This document shows, piece after piece, positions 26,133-33,332 of a stretch of 64,000 nucleotides of DNA; position 1 is the stretch's first letter, and every line of letters starts with the position of its first letter. Location: NCBI GenBank assembly GCA_947497185.1, contig CANMFL010000002.1, positions 248,001-312,000 on the forward strand, in the 5' to 3' direction. This stretch comes from an uncultured Paracoccaceae bacterium. Lineage in GTDB: Bacteria > Pseudomonadota > Alphaproteobacteria > Rhodobacterales > Rhodobacteraceae. The notes under the pieces were generated by a model. The model searched no databases. It was not told the origin of the DNA and saw only the letters and a list, made by a program, of their open reading frames with translations. The position numbers and the translations under genes were made by a program.

Positions 26133-26912
26133 ATGGATCTGGGAATCGCAGGAAAGCGCGCATTGGTTTGCGCAGGCTCAAAAGGTTTAGGCCGTGGCTG
26201 TGCCGAAAGTCTGGCTGCGGCTGGCGTGAACATCGTGCTGAACGCACGCGGGGCCGACGCGCTGGAAGCAACCGCCGACGCGATCCGCAAAGCGCACGGC
26301 GTGAGCGTTGAGACCGTCGCCGCTGACGTGACCACCGACGCAGGCCGCGCCGCCGTTTTGGCCGCTGCGGGCGACATCGACATTCTCGTGACCAACGCGG
26401 GCGGTCCACCTCCGGGCCTGTGGTCGGACTGGAACCGTGACGACTTTATCGCGGCGATGGACGCCAACATGCTGACGCCAATCGCGCTGATGCAAGCAGC
26501 CCTTCCGCGCATGATTTCAAAGGGTTGGGGCCGGATCGTCAACATCACCTCCGGCTCGGTCAAAGCACCGATTCCGCAGCTAGGCCTGTCCAACACAGCC
26601 CGCGCGGGCCTCACCGGATTTGTCGCGGGCACCTCGCGGCAGGTGGCCGAACACGGCGTCACCATCAACAACCTGCTGCCCGGCATCCACGCAACAGACC
26701 GCGCCGCGTCGCTGGATCAAGGCGTGATGGACGCGCAAGGCATCGACCGCGCCACCGCGCAAAAACAACGCGAAGCCACAATTCCGGCCCGCCGCTACGG
26801 CACCGCCTCGGAATTTGGGGCGACTTGCGCGTTCATGTGCTCGCAACACGCGGGCTTTATGGTTGGGCAAAACGTCGTGCTTGACGGCGGCGCAATCAAC
26901 GCGACGCTGTAA
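26133..26912 (+). CDS. SDR-family protein with altered catalytic residues
   Basis: A 259-aa short-chain dehydrogenase/reductase fold. The cofactor loop is GSKGLGRG (15-22), NAG is at 88-90 and the catalytic Ser is present as Ser140 (NITSGS). Aligned with E. coli FabG, the catalytic Tyr is replaced by Ser153 and the Lys by Arg157 (GLSNTARAGL), so standard hydride-transfer chemistry may be lost or changed. SDRs with an SNTxRAG pattern form a known variant group, usually annotated as oxidoreductases. The AlkC gene starts 2 bp after its stop. Confidence 0.85.
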   Translation: MDLGIAGKRALVCAGSKGLGRGCAESLAAAGVNIVLNARGADALEATADAIRKAHGVSVETVAADVTTDAGRAAVLAAAGDIDILVTNAGGPPPGLWSDWNRDDFIAAMDANMLTPIALMQAALPRMISKGWGRIVNITSGSVKAPIPQLGLSNTARAGLTGFVAGTSRQVAEHGVTINNLLPGIHATDRAASLDQGVMDAQGIDRATAQKQREATIPARRYGTASEFGATCAFMCSQHAGFMVGQNVVLDGGAINATL

Positions 26913-26914
26913 TC

Positions 26915-28033
26915 ATGGCATCCGGGTTCAGCCTAAAAGACGACCTGTTCAACCGCGACACAGTCACGCGGCTGGCGCAAGACTTTGAAAAGGCGGGCGT
27001 CTTTGGCGCTCAGTCTTTCATCGATCAGGTCATGGCAGGGCTGGCCCCGTTAGAGCTCAAAGCACGGATCGCGTGGATCGCGACCGTGCTCGACGACCAT
27101 CTGCCTTGCGACTTTGAAGACGCAGCGCAGGCGATCCACGCAGGGTTGCCACCCGAATTGGACCCCGCCAAAACCGACGACGACTTTGGCCATTTTATCT
27201 ACGCACCCTTAGGGGTTTACGTTGAAAATCATGGGCTTGCAGAGCACACTTCAACCTCTCTGGACCTGCTTGAAGCGATCACCAAACGGTTCTCGATGGA
27301 ATTCTCGATCCGCGCTTTCCTCAATACCCACGAGGCTGCGGTGTTAGAGCGCATGCAAGACTGGGCGGTGGACCCGAATTATCACGTGCGACGGCTGGTC
27401 AGCGAAGGCACGCGACCGCGCCTGCCGTGGGGCCAAAACGTCGGCTTGACCCAAGAACAAACCCTACCGCTGCTCGACAAATTGCACAGTGATCCCACGC
27501 GATACGTGACAAGATCGGTCTCTAACCATCTGAATGATATCACTAAAAAGTCACCGGACCTTGTGGTGGATCGCCTGTCACACTGGCAATCTGTGCAGAA
27601 GCAAAACAGCAAAGAACTCGCATGGATGGCGAAACACGCCCTGCGCGGTCTCGTCAAATCAGGCCATCCCGCAGCCATGGCGCACCTTGGTTACGCCCCC
27701 GACGCAGACGTGAAAATCACGGACTTTCAGTTCAATCCAGACACGATCAAACGCGGCGAAACCGCTGAGATTAGCGTGACATTAACCAGCGCATCCGACA
27801 CGCCGATCATCGTGGATTATGTGATTGATTTCGTGAAATCAAACGGGTCCATCGCGCCAAAAGTATCTAAATTCAAAGTGCTATCACTCAAAGCTAATGT
27901 GCCAGTGACCTTGGTGAAAAAGCATACCTTCAAAGACAACGCCACCACCTTCAAACTCTACCCCGGTGCGCATCAGGTCCATCTGCAAATCAACGGGCGC
28001 ATCCTTGCCAGCCTGCCATTCACTCTGACCTGA
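26915..28033 (+). CDS. alkC: DNA alkylation repair protein, AlkC type
   Basis: AlkC is a HEAT-like-repeat DNA glycosylase that removes N3-alkyl adenines. The 372-aa protein opens with GFSLKDDLFNRDTVTRLAQD, as in AlkC, followed by helical repeats and a central basic segment (YHVRRLVSEGTRPRLPWGQ) matching the conserved lesion-binding region. The last 110 residues (from about 265) form an Ig-like beta domain, as known for AlkC proteins, including KRGETAEISVTLTSASDTP. It starts 2 bp after the SDR gene and is likely co-transcribed with it. Confidence 0.88.
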   Translation: MASGFSLKDDLFNRDTVTRLAQDFEKAGVFGAQSFIDQVMAGLAPLELKARIAWIATVLDDHLPCDFEDAAQAIHAGLPPELDPAKTDDDFGHFIYAPLGVYVENHGLAEHTSTSLDLLEAITKRFSMEFSIRAFLNTHEAAVLERMQDWAVDPNYHVRRLVSEGTRPRLPWGQNVGLTQEQTLPLLDKLHSDPTRYVTRSVSNHLNDITKKSPDLVVDRLSHWQSVQKQNSKELAWMAKHALRGLVKSGHPAAMAHLGYAPDADVKITDFQFNPDTIKRGETAEISVTLTSASDTPIIVDYVIDFVKSNGSIAPKVSKFKVLSLKANVPVTLVKKHTFKDNATTFKLYPGAHQVHLQINGRILASLPFTLT

Positions 28034-28099
28034 CTTGCCCCCGCTGGCCACTGTTGCTAGGGACGCAATAACCCATGGTTTCACTAGGGATTGCCCCAC

Positions 28100-29176
28100 A
28101 TGACGACGCCGCGCCTTGAAATTCGTAACCTTCGCAAGGCCTTCGCTGGCCGCGAGGTCGTGAGTGATGTGTCGCTAAGCGTCTTGCCGGGGCAGGTAAC
28201 GTGCCTGCTTGGGCCGTCCGGCTGCGGAAAATCCACGACATTGCGGATTATCGCGGGCGTCGAAAGCCAAGATAGCGGTAGCATCCATGTGGACGGCCAG
28301 CTTGTCTGTGATGGTCTCGTGTCGATCCCGCCGGAATCGCGGTCCATCGGCCTGATGTTCCAAGATTTCGCGTTATTTCCGCATCTTAGCGTTACACAAA
28401 ACGTCGCATTTGGCCTGCATGGGGCGAAAAAAGCCAACATGGATCGCGTCAGCGAACTGCTTGCCAAGGTGGGCATGTCGCGCCACGCTGACGCCTATCC
28501 GCACGAATTGTCGGGGGGTGAACAGCAGCGCGTCGCATTGGCCCGCGCACTCGCGCCAAAACCGCGTATCATGTTGATGGACGAACCTTTTTCCGGCCTC
28601 GATGACCGCCTGCGCGACGACATTCGCGACGAAACGCTTGAGGTTCTCAAGGAAGAAGGCACCGCCGTTTTGCTGGTCACACACGAACCGGGCGAAGCGA
28701 TGCGTATGGCCGATGAAATCGCGTTGATGCGCGGTGGTGTCATTGTGCAACGCGGCGCGCCCTACAACATTTACAACGCCCCCGCAGATCGCGAAGCGGC
28801 GGGTTTCTTTAGCGATATCAACGTTATACCTAGCGAAGTTCAAGGGGCATTGATCGACACGCCTTTTGGTCAATTCCTCGCTCCAGGCTTTCCTGATGGA
28901 AGCGCCGTCGATATTGTGATCCGCCCGCAGCACCTGAAAATCGACTTTGATCGCGGTGGGCGCGGCCCCAATCCAACCCCCGCCGAAGGCACCGCCGCAC
29001 GCGGTATCGTGCGCCGTGCGCGGTTTATGGGCGCGGAAAGTTTGGTGGAATTTGTGATGGATTACGACGGTTCAGTGCTCAAGGCACAGATTCCGTCCGT
29101 GTTTCTGCCAAACCCCGGCACGCCGCTGTGGATCATGATCCGTCGCGACCGCTGTTTTGTGTTTCCGCGCGACTAG
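28100..29176 (+). CDS. ABC transporter ATP-binding protein (FbpC/PotA-like)
   Basis: A 358-aa ATPase with Walker A GPSGCGKST (38-46), signature LSGGEQQR, Walker B LLMDEP and an H-loop histidine in VTHEPGEA. A C-terminal TOBE-like domain follows. The layout matches importers of ferric iron or polyamines. The ATG at 28100 is preferred over TTG at 28091 because it has an AGGGA site at good spacing. No permease or binding-protein gene is next to it, so its partners lie elsewhere. Its TAG stop shares CTAG (29173-29176) with the convergent DUF1289 gene. Confidence 0.9.
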   Translation: MTTPRLEIRNLRKAFAGREVVSDVSLSVLPGQVTCLLGPSGCGKSTTLRIIAGVESQDSGSIHVDGQLVCDGLVSIPPESRSIGLMFQDFALFPHLSVTQNVAFGLHGAKKANMDRVSELLAKVGMSRHADAYPHELSGGEQQRVALARALAPKPRIMLMDEPFSGLDDRLRDDIRDETLEVLKEEGTAVLLVTHEPGEAMRMADEIALMRGGVIVQRGAPYNIYNAPADREAAGFFSDINVIPSEVQGALIDTPFGQFLAPGFPDGSAVDIVIRPQHLKIDFDRGGRGPNPTPAEGTAARGIVRRARFMGAESLVEFVMDYDGSVLKAQIPSVFLPNPGTPLWIMIRRDRCFVFPRD

Positions 29177-29406
29177 TCGCGCTTCAGCCGTCCCGCACGT
29201 CCGCCGCGTCGTTTTGTAATCAGTGGCGCACGGTCTGGCAGATCATCCATCACCGCTTGCCGCGCCGCTTTCGTCATGCTCGACCATGCCCCGATTTCGT
29301 CAATAGTCCGTAAACATCCGGTGCAAAGCCGCGTTTCCGGATGGATCACGCAGACCTTCACGCAGGGGCTGTCGATTTCGGCACGCTTCCAAATCTCGTC
29401 GGTCAT
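29173..29406 (-). CDS. DUF1289 domain protein
   Basis: A 77-aa protein with the DUF1289 cysteine pattern: SPCVKVCVIHPETRLCTGCLRT, four cysteines that may bind a metal, followed by EIGAWSSM and a basic tail. It is the last gene of the ccmI-ruvX-DUF1289 set and overlaps ruvX by 4 bp. Function is unknown; the family often appears with unrelated housekeeping genes. Confidence 0.9.
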   Translation of the reverse strand: MTDEIWKRAEIDSPCVKVCVIHPETRLCTGCLRTIDEIGAWSSMTKAARQAVMDDLPDRAPLITKRRGGRAGRLKRD

Positions 29407-29879
29407 GGGTTTGCCTTCATGTAGCTCAATCGGTCCAGCAATCCTTGCAGAATAAAGCCCGCAGCGACGTGGTCGATCACATCAGCGCGGCGTTTGCGCG
29501 ATGTATCAGCGGCGATCAACACGCGCTCGGCCTCAACCGTGGACAGGCGTTCATCCCAATAAGCGATTGGCAGATCAGTCAATTTTTCCAAATTGCGGGC
29601 AAAAGCACGGGTCGCCTGACAGCGCGGCCCCTCTGATCCGTCCATGTTGCGCGGCAGCCCCAACACCAGCCCTGTGATGTTGCGTTTGTCGCAAATCTCA
29701 AACAATTTTGCCGCATCCAACCCGAACTTTTTGCGCCGGATCGTCTCTAGCGGTGATCCCACTTGCCGCATCCCGTCCGACACTGCGACACCAATCGTGA
29801 CCGTGCCCAGATCAAGCCCCGCGATGGCGCCAAAATCCGGCAAAGCCGCCAGAAAATCTTCCGAAGTTTCGCATATCAT
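29403..29879 (-). CDS. ruvX: Putative Holliday junction resolvase / pre-16S rRNA nuclease
   Basis: YqgF/RuvX has an RNase H-like fold and is linked to 16S rRNA 5' processing and, by homology, to Holliday junction resolution. The 158-aa protein has GLDLGTVTIGVAVSDGM with the first acidic residue, VLGLPRNMDGSEGP, and YWDERLSTVEAERVL before the final acidic residue in DVIDHVAAGFILQ. Length is standard. It overlaps ccmI and DUF1289 by 4 bp each, so the three are translationally coupled. Confidence 0.92.
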   Translation of the reverse strand: MICETSEDFLAALPDFGAIAGLDLGTVTIGVAVSDGMRQVGSPLETIRRKKFGLDAAKLFEICDKRNITGLVLGLPRNMDGSEGPRCQATRAFARNLEKLTDLPIAYWDERLSTVEAERVLIAADTSRKRRADVIDHVAAGFILQGLLDRLSYMKANP

Positions 29880-31072
29880 TCGGCAATCCCCGCCCGTTGT
29901 GCAGCCTCGTCCAACTGTGCGAGCGCCGTGTCAGATGCCCCAAATACGTCGCGGGCTTCGGCTAAAATTGCGCGTGCATCGTCGAGTTGACCTTGCACCC
30001 CATACGCCACGATCAGCCGCGCCCATTCGTCGATGGGTCCGCCTTGGCTGGCCAAACGGTCGGCGAGACGGCTGACCATACCCGCGATCATCTCGGCTTG
30101 GCCCGCGTCGTCTGTGCCTTCAGCGGCATCCAGCATGTCGTCCAGTGCTACGTTGGTGGCAGGCGGCGGCGTGTAGCTGGTGCCGGCCCGCATCGCCACG
30201 TCCCCCACAAAGCGGCGGGCAAGCGCCAGATGAAACGTCTCGGCCTCGCCGCGATCCAAGATGCTACGCCACAGTTGCAACGCCCGATCCGGCCTGTCGG
30301 TCTGGTCATACAGCGCACCCAGATAGTAGCGTCCCGCGATGTTGTCAGGCTCGATCTGGAGCACCCTTAGCGCCAGCATTTCGGTCTCTGGCGACACATA
30401 TCCATCAGCGGCAGTGGCGTATAAATCTGCCTGCGTCACAAGGTCGTCAACCGTCACGTCATCGCCCTTCAACGCGATCACTTGGGCCTGCGCCTTGGCC
30501 GCTGCGGTGTAATTGCGCATCTGGCTTTCGTGGTAGGCCAGCAATTCCCAGCCGCGTATCTCGTCAGGACGGGTTGGGACGATCTCGCGCAACTGCTCGA
30601 TTGATTCGATGTAATCCGCTGGAAAGTCCGGCGTTGCAATGTCCGGCGCATTTGCCACAGCTTCGGCCTGCGTTGGGCGGTTCTCGCGAAACGCATCGCC
30701 ATTTGCGATCCGTTCAGCACGCGGCATATCGGGATAGCCCGGCGCACCCAATGTCGCGTAAACCCCTGCGGAACCAAGCAAAAAGACAGCCGCCACAGCA
30801 ACAGCCGCACCCCGATTGAGCGGGCTTTCGGTGGTCACGGTACTTTGCCCAGATGCCGCCAGCAGCCGCCGCGCGATGTCCGTTTTAGCCCGCTCTGCAT
30901 CCTCTGCCGCTAGAACGTCGCGGGCCACGTCGCGGTCCACTTCGTCCAGTTGCGCCTTGTATAACGCGACCTGCGGGTCTTCGCCCTGCACAAACGGCGG
31001 GCGGATCAGCGGTGTAATCACCACAGCGCCCACGATGCAGGTTAACAAAAAGCAAATGATCCAGAATAGCAT
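29876..31072 (-). CDS. ccmI: Cytochrome c maturation protein CcmI
   Basis: CcmI is the apocytochrome c chaperone of the system I maturation machinery. The 398-aa protein has an N-terminal membrane helix (residues 2-22), a cytoplasmic stretch with LYKAQLDEVDRDVARDVL, a second helix (about 85-105) and a large periplasmic TPR-containing domain. It is encoded about 28 kb away from ccmABCDG in this window. It diverges from soxB across a 204-bp gap. Confidence 0.9.
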   Translation of the reverse strand: MLFWIICFLLTCIVGAVVITPLIRPPFVQGEDPQVALYKAQLDEVDRDVARDVLAAEDAERAKTDIARRLLAASGQSTVTTESPLNRGAAVAVAAVFLLGSAGVYATLGAPGYPDMPRAERIANGDAFRENRPTQAEAVANAPDIATPDFPADYIESIEQLREIVPTRPDEIRGWELLAYHESQMRNYTAAAKAQAQVIALKGDDVTVDDLVTQADLYATAADGYVSPETEMLALRVLQIEPDNIAGRYYLGALYDQTDRPDRALQLWRSILDRGEAETFHLALARRFVGDVAMRAGTSYTPPPATNVALDDMLDAAEGTDDAGQAEMIAGMVSRLADRLASQGGPIDEWARLIVAYGVQGQLDDARAILAEARDVFGASDTALAQLDEAAQRAGIAE

Positions 31073-31131
31073 GTCGGCAGGTCCCCTAATTGCACCCTAC
31101 CTAACCGCCATGACGCCCCGCGAAAAGGGGA

Positions 31132-31183
31132 TGCGACATCACGGATCAAACAGGTGCGACAACTTGCGCGGGCGAATGTCGCA
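31132..31183. promoter_or_regulatory. Three TGCGACA boxes between ccmI and soxB
   Basis: TGCGACA occurs at 31132-31138 and 31155-31161 and, inverted, at 31177-31183. The last two form an inverted repeat with a 15-bp gap. They lie about 95 to 145 bp upstream of soxB and 60 to 110 bp upstream of ccmI. They may be operator sites for the sarcosine genes; no regulator is named. Confidence 0.4.
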
Positions 31184-31276
31184 AAAACCACATCCAACGC
31201 CGCAGATGGCTGCCTTTTACTCGCTTCGAAAGTTCACTAGGATCATTGAGGGACGTGTGAACAAAAGGCTGCACCG

Positions 31277-32521
31277 ATGAAACGCTATTCTGCATTTGCA
31301 ATCGCACGCGAGGCTTTGCGTCAACACACCGGCTGGGACCGCGCATGGGCGAAACGTCCGCCGAAATCCAAATACGACGTGGTGATTGTAGGGGCAGGCG
31401 GGCACGGCTTGGCCACGGCCTATTACCTTGGCAAAAACTTTGGGATCACCAATGTCGCGATCATCGAAAAAGGCTGGCTTGGCGGTGGTAACACAGGCCG
31501 GAACACGACGATCATCCGGTCCAATTACCTGCAAGACCCGTCCGCTGCGATCTACGAGAAATCCCGCAGCTTGTACGAAAACCTGTCCCAAGACCTGAAT
31601 TATAACGTCATGTTCAGCCCGCGCGGCGTCATCATGCTGGCGCAAACCCAGCACGAAATTCGCGGCTACCAGCGCACAGCACACGCCAATTCGCTGCAAG
31701 GCGTGTCCACCGAATGGATCACGCCCGAGCGCGTCAAAGAACTTTGCCCGATCATCAACCTCGACGGCCCGCGTTATCCGGTGCTGGGCGGTCTCTGGCA
31801 AGAACGCGGCGGCACAGCGCGGCACGACGCGGTGGCATGGGGCTATGCGCGGGCCTGTTCCGACATGGGCATGGACATCATCCAGCAATGCGAAGTCACA
31901 GGCGTTAAAAAAGAGAACGGCAAAGTCACAGGCGTGCAAACCACCCAAGGCGATATCGGCTGCGATAAACTGGGCATGGTCGTCGCAGGCCACGCATCGG
32001 TGTTGGCAGAAAAAGCGGGCTTCCGACTACCGATGGAATCAGTGGCGCTTCAGGCGCTGGTGTCTGAACCGATCAAGCCTTGCATGGACGTCGTCATCAT
32101 GGCGAACACCGTACACGGCTATATGTCGCAATCCGACAAAGGCGAAATGGTCATCGGCGGTGGCACGGACAGCTTTAACAACTACACGCAACGCGGATCA
32201 TTCCACCACATCGAAGAAACCGTGCGGGCGCTGGTCGAGACCTTCCCGATGGTGTCGCGTCTTAAAATGCTGCGGCAATGGGGCGGCATCGTGGACGTCA
32301 CAGGCGACAGGTCCCCGATCCTGTCGAAAACACCCGTAGATGGCATCTTCGTCAACTGCGGCTGGGGCACTGGCGGCTTCAAAGCGATTCCCGGATCAGG
32401 CTGGGCCATGGCGGAACTGATGGCCAAAGGATCATCACCACTGACCAACGAGTTTTCGATGCACCGTTTCCGCGAAGGCAAATTCATCGACGAAAGCGTG
32501 GCAGCAGGGGTGGCGCACTGA
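31277..32521 (+). CDS. soxB: Sarcosine oxidase subunit beta
   Basis: The beta subunit holds FAD and covalent FMN and demethylates sarcosine to glycine. The 414-aa protein has the dinucleotide-binding GAGGHGLATAYYL from residue 39, GNTGRNTTIIRSNY, and ARHDAVAWG around His183, the likely covalent FMN site by position. Near the C-terminus are NCGWGTGGFKAIPGSG and KGSSPLTNEF. Its stop overlaps a pseudo-start (TGATG), but soxD does not follow; about 480 bp with a small gene and a terminator come between. Confidence 0.96.
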   Translation: MKRYSAFAIAREALRQHTGWDRAWAKRPPKSKYDVVIVGAGGHGLATAYYLGKNFGITNVAIIEKGWLGGGNTGRNTTIIRSNYLQDPSAAIYEKSRSLYENLSQDLNYNVMFSPRGVIMLAQTQHEIRGYQRTAHANSLQGVSTEWITPERVKELCPIINLDGPRYPVLGGLWQERGGTARHDAVAWGYARACSDMGMDIIQQCEVTGVKKENGKVTGVQTTQGDIGCDKLGMVVAGHASVLAEKAGFRLPMESVALQALVSEPIKPCMDVVIMANTVHGYMSQSDKGEMVIGGGTDSFNNYTQRGSFHHIEETVRALVETFPMVSRLKMLRQWGGIVDVTGDRSPILSKTPVDGIFVNCGWGTGGFKAIPGSGWAMAELMAKGSSPLTNEFSMHRFREGKFIDESVAAGVAH

Positions 32522-32675
32522 TGGCGCTGTCACAATCGCACACATCGGCGATCCACCGCGCACGGCTGAATGGTAATTGGGCCGATCTATGCCGTTCTCA
32601 GGTTGTGCGCGCAAACCCGTTTCCCAAACACGCTTCGAGCGGCCAAATTAGTCTCCAGACACAGGAGGCAAGCAC
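32522..32675. other. Spacer after soxB
   Basis: This 154-bp stretch has no supported gene. A frame continues from an ATG overlapping the soxB stop, but its composition changes and it runs through the small gene and terminator, so it is not credible. It may contain a promoter for the 59-aa gene. Confidence 0.4.
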
Positions 32676-32855
32676 ATGGTCGATTTTAGCACACCCAAGC
32701 GACGGCCTAACCAAGGTCGCACAAACAGTCTGTTTATTCTTTCTTTGTGCATCATTGGATTGGTCGCATACGCGTTCGTCGACTCCTCGATCCGTCCTAC
32801 GTCCATTGACAGTGCGTCAGCGTCACAAACGCTGCTGGGACACACTTCAAACTAA
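32676..32855 (+). CDS. 59-aa single-helix membrane protein between soxB and soxD
   Basis: A strong AGGAGG site (32663-32668) lies 7 bp before an ATG that opens a 59-codon frame ending at TAA 32853-32855. The product has a basic N-terminus (TPKRRPNQGRTNS), one hydrophobic helix of about 19 residues (LFILSLCIIGLVAYAFV) and a polar Ser/Thr-rich end, so it should be a small N-in, C-out inner-membrane protein. The terminator at 32880 follows. No family recognised. The near-ideal ribosome site and terminator make this better supported than most frames of its size. Confidence 0.65.
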   Translation: MVDFSTPKRRPNQGRTNSLFILSLCIIGLVAYAFVDSSIRPTSIDSASASQTLLGHTSN

Positions 32856-32879
32856 TACCACTCACGTTACTAATGAGTT

Positions 32880-32914
32880 AAAAAGCGGTCGCAATTTTGC
32901 GGTCGCTTTTTGCG
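32880..32914 (+). terminator. Rho-independent terminator between soxB and soxD
   Basis: AAAAAGCGGTCGC (32880-32892) pairs with GCGGTCGCTTTTT (32899-32911) over 13 positions including two G-T pairs, with a 6-nt AATTTT loop and a T-run. It should end transcripts from soxB and the 59-aa gene, which implies a separate promoter for soxDAG. Confidence 0.8.
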
Positions 32915-32942
32915 TGGGTGCCCTGTCTTTCGTGACAACGCT

Positions 32943-32970
32943 GTGCACGGGTTGTGCACGGGTTGTGCAC
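32943..32970. promoter_or_regulatory. Three GTGCAC boxes at exact 11-bp spacing upstream of soxD
   Basis: The palindrome GTGCAC occurs at 32943-32948, 32954-32959 and 32965-32970 within an 11-bp tandem unit (GTGCACGGGTT). One helical turn between boxes puts them on the same face of the DNA. They lie between the terminator and the soxD start, where a promoter or operator for soxDAG would be expected. Confidence 0.45.
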
Positions 32971-33002
32971 GCAAATCACACTTCATATCCCGAGGCTGCC
33001 TC

Positions 33003-33332
33003 ATGCTGACTTTGCATTGCCCATATTGCGGCGTTGATGCCGATGAAACCGACCTTCACGCAGGCGGCGAGGCGCATCTGACACGCTTCGGACCCGGTGC
33101 CAGCGACGACGACTTCGAAGGCTACTTGTTCACGCGAAAGAACCCCAAAGGCGTGCATTTTGAACGCTGGAGACATGCTTACGGTTGCGGCAAATGGTTC
33201 CTTGCGGCCCGCTGCACAGCCACGCTCGAAGTCTTCGCGACGTATTCTGCACAGACCGTCGCACCACCCGCCGACGTGCGCGCCGCCATCACCGCAAAAC
33301 GACCGGATTGGTCATGGGGAGACCTGTCATGA
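33003..33332 (+). CDS. soxD: Sarcosine oxidase subunit delta
   Basis: The delta subunit is a small zinc-binding component of heterotetrameric sarcosine oxidase. The start at 33003 gives MLTLHCPYCGVDADETD, with Cys6 and Cys9; later ones are RHAYGCGKWF and AARCTATLEV. The upstream in-frame ATG at 32910 lies in the terminator arm and is rejected. Family length is about 100 aa and this is 109. The stop overlaps soxA by 4 bp (ATGA at 33329-33332). Confidence 0.93.
   Translation: MLTLHCPYCGVDADETDLHAGGEAHLTRFGPGASDDDFEGYLFTRKNPKGVHFERWRHAYGCGKWFLAARCTATLEVFATYSAQTVAPPADVRAAITAKRPDWSWGDLS

Noticed and set aside
30145..30819. A 224-codon + strand frame opposite ccmI
   Set aside because: Shadow of ccmI; Arg/Pro/Ser-rich product without any recognisable feature.
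32941..32970. GTGCAC repeats considered as a short CRISPR-like or satellite array
   Set aside because: Only three 11-bp units with no spacers; a regulatory site or a short tandem repeat is the simpler reading.
32278..33009. A 243-codon frame running from within soxB to soxD
   Set aside because: It passes through the soxB end, the 59-aa gene and the terminator in a frame different from the 59-aa gene, and shows no domain. It also explains why the ATG overlapping the soxB stop is not a real start.
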